A DNA stretch of 64,000 nt from Zantedeschia hybrid cultivar (Eukaryota > Streptophyta > Magnoliopsida > Alismatales > Araceae). A program made the translations under genes and the position numbers. Of this stretch, positions 1 through 11,617 are shown one piece after another. Every line of letters begins with the position of its first letter. The first letter of the stretch is position 1. Location of the stretch: assembly GCA_030544215.1 (NCBI GenBank), contig JARZZO010000011.1, positions 3,272,001-3,336,000 of the forward strand. The letters run 5' to 3'. Under the pieces are notes generated by a model. The model ran no database searches, was not told the origin of the DNA, and saw nothing but the letters and a program-made list of their open reading frames with translations.

Positions 1-311
1 TGAATTTCTCCTCTCTTCACATTGAATTTCCTTCTTTTTAATTCTATTCAAACGCAAGTTAAATCTTCAAAATATTTGATTTGTTAGAAGAGTGCATGGT
101 TAAATTGTAAATAAGTGCATTTTATTGGATTCATCATGATTCTAACAAATTTCCAATAGACCATGCTTTATTCGTGAAGATTACATTGAGATAAAAGGGT
201 ATGACTGAAGCATGATATTCTTTTGGGTTTTTGATAGATGGCCCCTAAAAAATCTCGCATATGCAGGAAAACCTATAAAGTGCATATACACAAAGAACCC
301 CCTCTACAATC

Positions 312-453
312 ATTATATACTTAGAGAATCCCCTCCCATCAAGTCTACCATCATTTACATTACTTACAAATTATGGCAAGTCCCTATATAATCACTATAT
401 ACCCAAAGAACCGCCTACCGTCAAGTGTACTATCACTCATGCCACTTACAAAT
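312..453. repeat. Imperfect tandem repeat, two units of about 70 bp
   Basis: Two adjacent stretches (about 312-373 and 383-453) share the order AATCATTATATAC / AATCACTATATAC, an AGAA-CC-CCT block, a CATCAAGT / CGTCAAGT block, and the same ending, ACTTACAAATTA. No coding potential is evident. Confidence 0.5.
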
Positions 454-624
454 TAGACTTTATTTTATAATAAAAAGAAAATTTAGAAGATTTTCTACGT
501 ATACATATAATGCAAGGAATTTTTATAAAAGCACAAGATTCTTTAGCAGGTTATTTGGAGTTAAAGAGCCCGAAAAAAAGTATGTTTATATATTGGGTTT
601 CAAAAGACGGGGATGGCTTATAAG

Positions 625-1046
625 TTAGGCTAATTGGGTTGGGCCAACTTTTGGGGTGTTAACTGGGCGGGTCAGCCCGTCAACTCAATTCAACCCGTAT
701 TAAAAGAAATTGGGTTGGCCCAAGTTATATAAAGTAGGTTAGACTAAATTTAGGTTGACGTTAATTCAATATAGGCTGAGCTGGGCTGAAAACGGGCTGG
801 CTCAATTTAAACTATTGACTTTTACAATAATTCATACAAAAAGTAAAATACTTCTAACAAATCATTTATAAATAGGGTCAGCTCAACCCAACCCAACCCA
901 CTCACTATTGAATTGAAGTTAAATTTGAGCTGAATTTGAATTATATTTGGGGTGAATTTGGACTGGACTAAAATTGGATTGGACTATTTTGAATTTGAAT
1001 TAGACCTAAATTATCACAAGCCCAACCCGCCCAATTTACATCCCTA
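625..1046. mobile_element. Non-autonomous hAT-like element, 422 bp
   Basis: The segment is rich in GGGTTGGGC / GCCCAACCC blocks. Its right end reads ACATCCCTA, the reverse complement of TAGGGATGT, and its left end starts TTAGGCTAATTGGG, so the ends form imperfect inverted repeats. It is flanked by CTTATAAG (617-624) and CTCATAAG (1047-1054), which match at 7 of 8 bases and suggest the 8-bp target duplication of the hAT superfamily. No transposase is encoded, so it would need one supplied in trans. Confidence 0.6.
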
Positions 1047-1054
1047 CTCATAAG

Positions 1055-2995
1055 CATCCCCAACCTAATTTTGTGACGACAATGAAGGGGAAAATCCATT
1101 ATCATCTTCAACAAGAGTAGGCTTTGCAGCAAGTGTCACTTCAACGAAGAGCAGATGCTGGCACCACCCTAACAAGGAGAGATCATACAAATAAATTATT
1201 AATCCCCTTTACAAGCAATTTATTGTCAAACATAAATAAGCATAAGTTTGAATCCAGTTCTGATTTGAGGCCATTCTTTTGATCACTTTGGGGAATGTTT
1301 TATCAGAGCCATTGACGTGAATCCATGGCCTTTTATAATGGACAACAACATGGTCATCATTTGCTGACCATACCATACTAAGCATCATGTTCTCCAAATG
1401 GGGTCTCCCTTTACCCAGCTTTACTTAGAGGAACTATATTATGCAGAAAAGGTGCTAAATTATGCACAAAAGGTGCTCTTCTCCATAGCTTTCTGATGTT
1501 GGATTTCCATTATCTTCATGCCAACAGAAGTCCAAATTCTTAAAACATGAGGATCATGCTTTCCTGTCCGGATGAACTGGTGGGCATCTTTGTTTGGACA
1601 AGAACAACAGGATTATGGGGCATCCTAGCTAGTTGATGCCCCCCCACAGGAAATGCGGATGCCCATCAAAGGACAAGAACCTTATACCCATTAGGTGTCC
1701 TAAAGCTGGAGCAAGACAACATCCTAACAAGTCTGCAACTGAGACATGACATTCCCATTGATGCATGCTAACCCATTTTGTGTAGGGAAATACTTGTTGT
1801 ACACTCCCGCGCAGCGCACCTATCACAGTGCGGTGTGCGCACATCCCCACGTGCGGCAAGCCACACTCATTTGTATATAACTCCTTGGAATGAAAATCTA
1901 AAAGCTCCCTCTGGAGTCTGGAAAATCAAGGGAATCATCACCATTACCCTACTTAATAAAATGCAAAGTGAGTTTTTTTTCCTCATTTCCGTAAGTTATT
2001 TTAGGTTTGATTATTATCGAGATCATGGTCCTTGCAATAGCATTAGCTAATCGCAATCACATACGCACACAGGAAAACGCATCCCAGCCGAGACGCCCGT
2101 TCCGAACCAATGAAAACTTTAGGTGCGCCTTCAATTGGTAAATTAGGATTTCTTGCCTTTACAGCATTTTTAAATTCAAATTCAATTAGGGCTACCCGAG
2201 GATCAACTGTGGCTTAGGTCAGATTGGATTCTTAGGTCTACCTCATCCCAAGTGATCTGGAGCTAAAAATGTCTAAATGAGCTGGGTTAGACTTAAATGG
2301 GTTAGGGTTAATTTGATTTTGACAGGACACATTTCTTTCATTAGTTGTACGAGTATGTATTTCACTTTCAGAAGCCACTTAGACCAGAGTTGCAATTCAA
2401 GTTATCAGAATAGTCCCATATCATCTAAAGGCAGAATAACATATACTTGAACCGTGTACCTTCCCTTAACATCTCTAACTTTTTAGATAGCCACTAATTT
2501 AATATAATATTATAGTGCATGACTATGCTCTAGGGTAATACGGCTCCATATATTCTTTGTCACATGAGGAAGTCTAAATTGGCAAACAGCTAAAGACTCG
2601 CGTTCAAATAATTCCTCAATAAAATTACAAAATAAAATTTATTTAAAAAATAAAATTTATTTTATTTAATGTTCTAAGATTTTAAGTTAAATAATTCAAT
2701 AAATTAACATTGACTACAAACGCGTTTTCTTCTTAAGAATGACTGCTATTGGTAACATTTGAGAAGCCTACTGACAACGGCAGATCAAGGGGGCTAGAGA
2801 CCGCCATACCAACTTCCTGAATTTTGTGATCATATGCAAACTTTGATATTGTACAAAAACATATTTTCACAAAAATCAGTAAAGCTGCATATATTTATAT
2901 GTGTGTGTGTGTGAGAGAGAGACTCTTTAAAGATTATATATGCTAAAAATAATGACTTCTCTCTTGGCTCTCCTTTTAAAAAAACTCTTCAATTG
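1055..2995. other. Intergenic DNA, no gene recognised
   Basis: AT-rich with scattered short ORFs on both strands that lack recognisable domains. A short GT/GA microsatellite lies near 2900-2920. I see no RNA gene or conserved coding exon. Confidence 0.5.
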
Positions 2996-3003
2996 TTCGA
3001 TGT

Positions 3004-3337
3004 TGGGGATGTAAATTGGGCGGGTTAGACTGGATTATGTGATAATTTAGGTTTAACCTAAATTCAAAATAGCTCAGTCCAAATTTAGTTCGAATTTAAC
3101 TCAAATTCAGTTCAAATTCAGCCCAAATTCAATAGTGAGTGGGTTGGATTAAGCTGATCCTGTTTATAAATGGTTTGTTATAAGTATTTTACTTTTTGTA
3201 TGAATTATTGTAAAAGTCCCGTTTTTATCTCAACTCATTCCAGATTTAACTAATGTCAACTCAAATTTAATTCAACCCAATTTATATAATTTTGGCCAAG
3301 TTGGGCCACGGGCTGGCCCGCAAGATTGACACCCCTA
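3004..3337. mobile_element. Non-autonomous hAT-like element, 334 bp
   Basis: The left end TGGGGATGTAAATTGGGCGG and the right end (reverse complement TAGGGGTGTCAATCTTGCGG) form inverted repeats resembling those of the element at 625-1046. The flanks TTCGATGT (2996-3003) and TTCAATAC (3338-3345) match at 5 of 8, and all three mismatches are transitions, as expected of an old, methylation-decayed target duplication. Confidence 0.55.
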
Positions 3338-3345
3338 TTCAATAC

Positions 3346-6300
3346 TGGTCAGGAGGTTCCAATCAGAAGGAGACAGATGCAGTCTCGTTGATGCACATGA
3401 AAACAGAAGTCTACATCATAGGATGAGGGGAAATGGTGGTGTGCCAGAGAAGGCGGCACTTTGAACCCAACTTAAACACCTGGTTATGTTGTCAGTGATG
3501 AAGCAAGGATTGAGACTACACAAAAGATGACCTGGTTTGCATGAGGATAAGAAGAAACAAGGTGATTAGGACAGGTCTTGTTTTATCTTCAATAGTGGCA
3601 GTGTTCAATCTGTATGGAGCAGTGTTCAATCTTTAGAAGTTGGCATCCGTCTGCTTAACTCAATGACCTGTGAGTTTGGAGAGAGATTCGGTAAGTCTGC
3701 TCTTCAATCTAGCTAGAGAGATGAATTAGGTGGTTCTAAAAATTGGAACAGATTAAGAATGCCATGCTTTGTCCCCATGTTAATTGTGTATGTTTTGGCA
3801 ATAGCATTTCCAGTGAAATCTTTAATATTTGCATGTTGTATGATAGAATATATTTTTTAAATAATACACATGCAATTCTTTTTCTCCTTTTTACAAACTT
3901 TTTTTTTTTTTTATCATTTATATCTTTCCCTCTGCTAGCTATCCGATCTTTACTCTATGAAATTCACAGGCATTCACAAAGAACAGATTTCTACTGCTTT
4001 TTTCAATTATTTTTATTTTTACCTTTCTTCAGCTGTCAATGTACCTCTACCTGGCTGAAAGGACAAGCTAACTTCCATCCTCCATCTTTTGGTATGACTT
4101 ACTTCAAACATTTTATTGTGGACAATGATGTATTATTCTCTATTCTACCAAAGGGACATGGTTGAAAACATCACTAAACTTGTGTTGGAAAATACTCCAT
4201 TCAAGTTGGATGAACCCTAATTTTAGTCTCATGGTCAAAACTTTGATCATGAAATGCGTTCTTTCTTTGTATGTGATGATAAAAAGAGACGTCGGAAATT
4301 CGGATGAGATTAACTCAGCTTAATCAGATTTATAACTTTTAAATACTTATGAAGGGCCAAGTAGTGATGCCGTGGACCATTCATCTGACTTGGCCAAAAC
4401 ACTCTGCTGCAAGCAAGCCAGACTTGGCCATTTGGAGGCGTGGAAGCCTCTATGTGCCAAATTTGTATTTACCCAATCTCCAAAGAGACCAACCCTTTTA
4501 CCCAATCTCCCAAGAGAACAAAGGATTAGCCCAAGAAGTGCCTTGGTACATGAAGTTTCCTTATCATTCAAGCACACATTTTTCTCTTTTCCTCTCAACA
4601 GGAAAGGATCGGCTTTATTTTGTTGCACAGCAAGGATTTCCTACTTGACATTTCTTGAAGAATTCTCCAAGCATCTGCGCACTGAGGGCGGTTCACCTCA
4701 TAGAACCTTTTTAACAGGGAATGGGATATGGTGCATGTTAATTACTTAAGAATATAGTTCTATCACGAAGAGGAATCGGATTAGATGATCAGATTAAATG
4801 ATTAATTTGAACCTAAGAATATTAGGATGATTTAAAAAGGTAAAAAATATCAAAAAGATATTTAAAACTACCTTGACTAGTCTAGTCACCCAACATGGTC
4901 ATCCATGGGGGCAAGGTACACAGAAGATGCAGTTTTAATGACGTTGGTCCGCCTTCCATGCCAAGTAAAAGAACCTAAATAGAGATACCTAGAGACTAGT
5001 CATCCCTTCCCCAAAATGGTTTTCTCATTGACACATTCTAACTAAACTTGCCTAAAAGCCTTAACTTATCTACTATAAGAATGCCATTTGTACCAGGTTG
5101 GACGAAACCTAGATGAATAAGCATTTTCTTAGAAAAGGGTGGATTAGCAAAGGGATTATGAAAGTGATGGTCAAATCCCATGAAGCCTCTAAACATCTAG
5201 CTCACATAAACAACTGGTGAATGCCAGTCTTGGTTGGCGTCCATGAGCAAATTAAGCTGCAATTGCCCGGTCAACAAGGGATGGAGATGCCCTCCCGTGC
5301 TTGTTTCCGTAGGCTTTCTGCTCACAAGACCATGGACCAATCCAGCATTGTTGTGCAGGCTAGCTAGATCTTAGGACTGCCAGTGCGTTGTGGCCAATGC
5401 GAAGGGTTGGAGGCCGGGTTTTTTAGTCCTATTTTGGGAACTAGACTGGAGTTGAGGACCTAATGACAAAGAGAATAGGCCTCTTAAGTGACTAGTCACT
5501 TTGAGAAGGAGCTGCCACCCTGTTAATTGGAAGTTCATTTTTCTAACATTTTAAGATCGGGTGTGCACCAAGTATTTCTCTTGTAAGAAAATACACGTAT
5601 AAACAATCTATGGGGGGCCATGGCCCCCTTTAGCAAACATGCCGGATTTGGTAAGGATGCAAGACGGATTGATCCATGACCTTATTCTTTTTTAGGGGAG
5701 CAAATGGATCCAGATTTTATCATGGATTCACCTCAGATTTGTATTCAAATAGTCAATTTTTTTTATTTGAAAAGAATATATGGTGGATCAAAACCGAATA
5801 TTTGTTTATGATCTGCTTAATTATTAAATGGAGCAGTCACGGAATATTTCATATCCATTCCGTTTAAGATCCCCTCTGGATTAAGTTTACACAATAGTTG
5901 TACTATATATATAATCTAAGATCAAACGATTATTTTATATTAAATATGTGAATGTAATATGTGAATGTCTATGCATATGTTAATATTTCAGTTTATTAAT
6001 TTTTTACCAAATGAATGCTTTCTAACGTTGCATATCAAGTATTCTTTTCCTTTTATGATTACTACTTCAAGTATTCATATATTAATATATGTTTTAAATT
6101 TTTGATGAATTATTTCTCTCAAATATCATTCTCTAAATCAATTCCCTTAATATAGAATTCGAGAAATATCCAAATCTAGTATGTGCTCCGAATCATAAAT
6201 AGAGCATATATAGATTATCCGTTTAAGATAAACGGATGTACAAGACTCAAAAGAGTTTTGACTTGACCCATTAAACACAAGGATCAAATGCTTAAAAAAA

Positions 6301-7962
6301 TCTATCTTTTTGACGCCTAAGTTGATTAAAGACCTCTTTGACACCATTGATAAAGTAAGAAATACTGTGATGAAGAAAAAGTAATTAATACCCAATATAC
6401 TTTCAAATTTCAATGATAACAGGAGGAGGAGGAGGTGGGGGTGGTGAGGGTTTGGGAGGAGAAGAAAATAGGGAATAGGAATCCGGGACCCTAGGTCTGC
6501 TAGCATCAAACATCACACTAGGAATCGGATTCGGATTCGCCTTGCACTGTGAGGCTGTGAGCATGATTCTTAAAGGGGGCCTTTTTAAATGGGCACCATC
6601 TGCTTGAGGTTTTGACATTAGCTGAGAAGGATTCCATATTTCCTGAGGGGAAGAAAAGAAGGAAGAGACAGCTAGACCAAGCCCTCACTTTTGTCCTCCT
6701 GCCACAGAGGAAAGAACAAAGGCAAAGCCTGCCAACCCTGCCAATTTGCTGCTTCATGGAACATGAGAACAAACTTTTGCAGGCTAGTCTTCTCTGTGGG
6801 GCCCACAACCCCTGCCAGTCAACCAAGGTCAATTTTGTCCTTTTAAGAGATGGGTAGACCTTCAAAAAATGGGTCTGGATCCGTGTGGAACTTGCCGGAG
6901 AGTAGGCCTAGCTTTGGGCCTTTCGCCTGTCCTTTTGCCCCAACATAATTTCATAAGTGTCCTTGAAAAAATTACCTCGAGTGACCCATGTATATATACG
7001 CTAGAACTTTGAATCAACCGAATGGGATGGTTTGGCTTTGCCCTTTTAACTCTTCTCGGGAGGTCACATATTTAAGTTAATTGGGAGTCTAAAATTTTTT
7101 TATCCTATTTGATTATTATTTTTCTTTGTAGTCTGTCATATTACTTCTCCAGAGATCGTCTCAGACTTAAAATTATCGTCTAATTAGACAAAATTTTAAG
7201 AGCTGTGCGGAATTATCTCTCTTTAAAAATAAAATATCGGACTTCACTTAGAAATGATATTTATAGGTAACAAACATATAAATATATATAGATAACCGGC
7301 CAACTGAGCAACAAACACAATAAACCCCTATATACATATATATATGTAAACTTTTGAAGTTGAACCCCCCGAGAAATATTTTGTTTAACATGACAGGAAA
7401 TCTTGTTCTAGGTCCACTGCTAAACACTTAAGTGGGCCATTTTGGTCATTTCCCGCCAAAGCAGCCTAGACAGTTGATGGGTTCATTTCTTTGGTTGTGA
7501 TAGGTTCATTCGCTTGGTTCTGTCAAAATTTTATTTTGGTCAGTCGAATTGTTGACAGTATCACAATGAATCTTATGGCCCATACTTATATGCCAAGAAA
7601 ATAAACCGAGTATTTTTGCACTTTCTGTGAATAAAAGGGCATGCATACAAACATTCTTTGTTATAACTAAACAATTGCACGAGGGCACAAAAGTAAGCAA
7701 AACTTTGATTTCTCTGTCGAATTCCCTTTAAGTGACGTTGCACACAGCACACTTTGTTCATTTAACCCCACTCAGCACTGTATATGAGTACACCTAGGTT
7801 GCTATTGCCATCTTTCCTTTCTATTCATGGGGTTCCAGGTTTAAATTCCAAGTTTCAAATTCTTAAGTTTGGTTCACGACAATCTTAAACCGAAGACTAA
7901 AGTCGAAGAGAAAAAAAAGATGACCATGATTTATCCTATTTCTAAAATGAAGTATTGAAAAT
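3346..7962. other. Intergenic DNA, no gene recognised
   Basis: This 4.6-kb stretch has ORFs up to about 140 codons on both strands (for example 4347-4749), but they overlap in opposite frames, show no domain or splice context, and look like chance ORFs. A GGA/GGT purine-rich tract lies at about 6420-6465. I see no RNA gene or confident repeat boundary. Confidence 0.45.
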
Positions 7963-7967
7963 ACACC

Positions 7968-8847
7968 TGATGTAGCCGAAGCTATCATGACCGGATTCCG
8001 AAGCTGGAATCCGAAGTTTTTAGATCCGGAGCTGGGTCGGATCGGTGCAAGAGGCCCGACGGGGATCCGGAAGGCGATGGAGGCAGAGATGCGGCCGAAG
8101 ATCCGCGGCCGAGGGCCGATTGGTCTGATGTCGGCTTACCTTCGGAAGGTGTGGCCGAGGTCCCTTCGGCTGACGGGCAAGCGGGGCGGAACCGAGTCTC
8201 CTTCGGGCGAGGGGCAGCCGGCGAACGGCGTCGAGACCGGAGGGAGAAGTCCAAGGTCGGCGGCCGAGACCGACTCGGTGAGGTCGGCGAAGATTCGAAC
8301 CGAGCCCCTGCAGGAAGGAAAGAAGAAGAAACCGGTCAGTAGGAGTCCCGGACTTCGGCCCTTAGGAACCCCCTCCGACGGTTAAGTTAGCTTCTGAAAA
8401 TGATTCGATTCAGAAGGCAAAGAGTAGCTTTAATACTTTTTGGACTATAGTCATTGAGGGTCACGGAGACATACCTTTGGCAATAAATAACGGTGTATTT
8501 ATAGCGAAGGATAGAGGATGGTTAACGGTGATAGCCGATATAGGACTATGTTTCGGACTTATTGGTAAACCGCCATAGTGCCTAGTCTTCCACCGGAGTG
8601 GGCCGGATACGGCTGTTGGGCCGAAGGGGGTTGGGCCGCTGACGGGCCGAAGCCTACTGGGCCGAGGGCTACTGTGCCGCTTACGGGCCGAAGGCTGTTG
8701 GGCCGAAGACCACTAGGCTGCCTGCTGGGCCGAGGGCTTCTATGCCGCTTACGGACCGAAGGCTTCCAGGGGGCCTTCTATTGCTGCTGCTGGGCTGAAC
8801 TGAGTTTGGGTTTATTTTAATAGACCGAATCGGATTCTGCCTCATCA
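7968..8847. mobile_element. Solo LTR of an LTR retrotransposon, 880 bp
   Basis: The segment begins TGATG and ends CATCA, the 5-bp inverted termini of an LTR. It is flanked by an exact 5-bp target duplication ACACC (963-967 within the 7-kb block, that is 7963-7967, and 8848-8852). It is far more GC-rich than its surroundings and holds a run of imperfect GGGCCGAAGG-type repeats at about 8600-8770. No second LTR or internal region follows, so this is a solo LTR left by recombination between two LTRs. The superfamily cannot be assigned without internal sequence. Confidence 0.85.
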
Positions 8848-9039
8848 ACACCAAACGTCAAAAGAATATCATAAATAATATTTTATTACATAAAACATTA
8901 TTGTACGTCAGTCTTAACAGCACCCAAGTCAGGCGTGCCCTCATCGTTATTGTCTTTAGGACCAACCACAATCCGGTTACCATAGCCGTATTCACCCAGA
9001 AATTAAAATTTTATCCTGCAAGTGTAAATTCGAAATGAT

Positions 9040-9415
9040 ATAGGGTTTTTCTATATGTATACCTCTAAAAATTAGCATATCTATATTTATACTCCTAACT
9101 CTAATATATTATATGAAATGCTTCCAAAAATCTCAGACGCATTGTAGTTATATCTCTCCGTCACAATGTCGTGAACTTGAATTGAATATATTAGAAAGAT
9201 TATGTAAATTCTGATAAAGTCAAGAATATATGTGTAATTTTTTAATAAATTTTGATATATATATTTGAAATCTTTTTGGTATGTTTGGTTAGAGTTCATG
9301 ACATTTTGATGAGATTTTTAGGAATATTTCATACAATATATAAGCGTTGGAGATATAAATACAAATATATTAATTTTTATGAGTATATATGCAAAAATCC
9401 CAATAATATTTTACC
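9040..9415. repeat. Foldback (long inverted repeat), arms about 130 bp
   Basis: The left arm (about 9040-9185) and the reverse complement of the right arm (about 9275-9415) share, in order, a TTTTT-TATAT-TATAC block, AAAAATTA, TATTTATA, ATATGAAAT / GTATGAAATAT, AAAAATCTCA and ATGTC(G/A)TGAACT. The spacer is about 90 bp. The arms are diverged, so this is an old foldback transposon or MITE able to form a hairpin if transcribed. Confidence 0.6.
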
Positions 9416-11030
9416 CTTTATATTTCAAAGGGTGTAAAATGTAAGGTCCGTTTATCTATCCTTTTTACACCCATTTCTTTTCCTAAATCAACTCCAAGTA
9501 GAGAAGATAATGGGTCGGGTTTGGTACTAATTCAAAATAGATCTGTTACTTTATTCGCTACTATACTAGCTTAGGAGGACTGTCTTATAAATAACTCATT
9601 AGCTAATAACTAAAATAATTAAATAATCAGTTTTCATATACCTTCAGTTCAGAAACGTTTTGATCTATTGTCTTTTTTTTTACTTTGCATATCAGTATAA
9701 AAATAGTATGTTGTTAAATGATAAACTAATTGTGGATTAGACAATCCCATTGCACCCCTAACTTAAAGTTAGTTTAAAGTATTGAGTAAAGGTACGACAC
9801 CTTTGTGCACAGCCTCCACTTTAGTACGAAGACTTTTTTAAGGATACATAAAAGGACTCTTTTCCAATCTAACCACGATCTTCCGAGCCATGGTGCAGTG
9901 CACCGCGCCGGTGACGAAGTACAGCTTCACACACATGTTGCAAGGAAGTAGATTAACGGATCATTTGAAGTGAAATATTATAGAAATGTCAGTTTTCAAA
10001 TTAGTAATCATAAGATTGGAAAAAGTAGAGCCTTTGATTTTAAAAGCATCTAAAGTTTGAAATTGGATGAAAGGAGTGTCTCATAAGTTAGTACGACCTT
10101 TTAACTTCAAAATTTACGATACTTTAGATATAATAAAATAATTATTCAATTAATTTAACATAAATTAAATATTAAAAAACATTATTTTGTGGCATTATAG
10201 GATGGCTTATAATATTCTTCAATACACCAACCGACCCTACAGGTGAATAAGTTAGATGACAATTTAAGTCACTTCATTTTGTGATTTGTTTGGGTAAAAT
10301 AAAAATTATTCTTATCCACGTCGCAAATTTCTATTTGGAGTTATTTGTTTCAACCTAAAATAAAATACTTTAAAATAATTATTCCGTTTTACGGTGTATT
10401 CAAACGATTAGAATAATGTAAAATACTGTAAAATAAAATTATGTCTGAACCTTGTTTATCCACTTGGTAGCCTAATTCTTTTATTTTGATTTACAAGATA
10501 ACTCCACCGTAAATCAAAACAAGTGTTTTCTCTTACAAATGATCAAACAAAGACTTCCTGATTTTGAAACCATACAATTTCACCTATTCTAGAACCAGTG
10601 ATTTTGAAACAAGTGAATTGCTAAGTTTTACATGGGATATCCATCCTTCTCATGCAAATCACATCCGTTGATGTATTATATATATATATATAAGAAAAGA
10701 GATTTTTTATATTTAAAAATATGAAAAAAATACCATACACTATATGGGCGCATTGTGCCACGGTATAGACGATCTCTTCAGGACCGGGTTAAGGGAGACC
10801 GTAGAAAAAGGAAAGACAGCTGGGAGCTGTAAAAGGTGGAGCAGCGCAGAGCTGGGGGGAGGGGAGGGGAGGGGAAGGAGAAAATTCCCGTTCTTGCTAA
10901 GGGAAGCGGGTCACCAGGTTCCAAAAGTCAACATGAGAGAAGTCTGTCCTTGTGGGCTACCCTTTGCTTTCATGTCTGAGACCAACAAAGCTCAGTCCGA
11001 CCTGGGGGTGGGGGCCTCCCTCTGAACTGT
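9416..11030. other. Intergenic DNA upstream of the PP2C gene
   Basis: AT-rich with no convincing coding exon. A TA microsatellite lies at about 10675-10692, and a GGGGA-rich purine tract at 10855-10880. The upstream promoter of the PP2C gene should lie in the last few hundred bases, but I cannot point to one clear TATA box. Confidence 0.4.
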
Positions 11031-11617
11031 TCCTCTCTCTCTACATCTCTCTCTCTCTCTCTAACCCGGCAGAGGCGCCACGAAAACAGCCTTGTTGAAC
11101 AACCCCCCGCTACCTTCCTCCTCTGAGACGGTAGCTAGAAGTATGCAGTTGCAGTTTCCACTACAAAGCTGTCCTTTTTTTTCTTGCTCTTGAAGAGGGG
11201 GAGGTGGAGGAGGAGCAGCTGAGGCCTTCTTCTTCTTCTTCATTTTCCATTATCTCTTCATAAGTATTTTCGTACTGTCTGCCCTTCTTGGGTGTGGAGT
11301 AAAGTGGGTGGGTGGGTGTGTTTGTCGGGGAGGGGGTGGGGAGGAGCTCTGGCCTGTTGGTAAGTGAACTAGGTGATGCCCACTTGATTCTTTGCCTTTT
11401 GCCCCCATCAAAATTTGGCTTTTTGGCCTTTGTTCTGGAGGGGTTTTGCTTTTGGAAGGGGTTCTTGAACTCTTGGGGTCTGCAGGTTGTGTAATTTGGG
11501 AGGGAGTTGAAGTTCTGTGGAGAAGGGCTTGGCCTGAGGACAATTATCTGGTGGGGTGGGCGGAGAGGAGAGTTGATGTGGAGAATTTAGTGGAGGGTTG
11601 GTGTGGAAGGGTCTTAT
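11031..11617 (+). promoter_or_regulatory. PP2C proximal promoter and 5' leader
   Basis: A CT-rich tract (about 11031-11062) resembles the pyrimidine patches near plant transcription starts. Downstream, 11305-11341 holds five or more runs of three or more G on the coding strand, enough for a G-quadruplex in the leader RNA. Short ATG-initiated upstream ORFs occur at about 11142 (16 codons), 11376 (3 codons) and 11576 (4 codons) before the main ATG at 11618. The transcription start is not known from sequence, so how much of this is transcribed is inferred. Confidence 0.45.

Noticed and set aside
4347..4749. ORFs of 93-125 codons overlapping on both strands
   Set aside because: There is no recognisable domain, no splice partner and no promoter signal, and opposite-strand frames are equally open. 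Probably chance.
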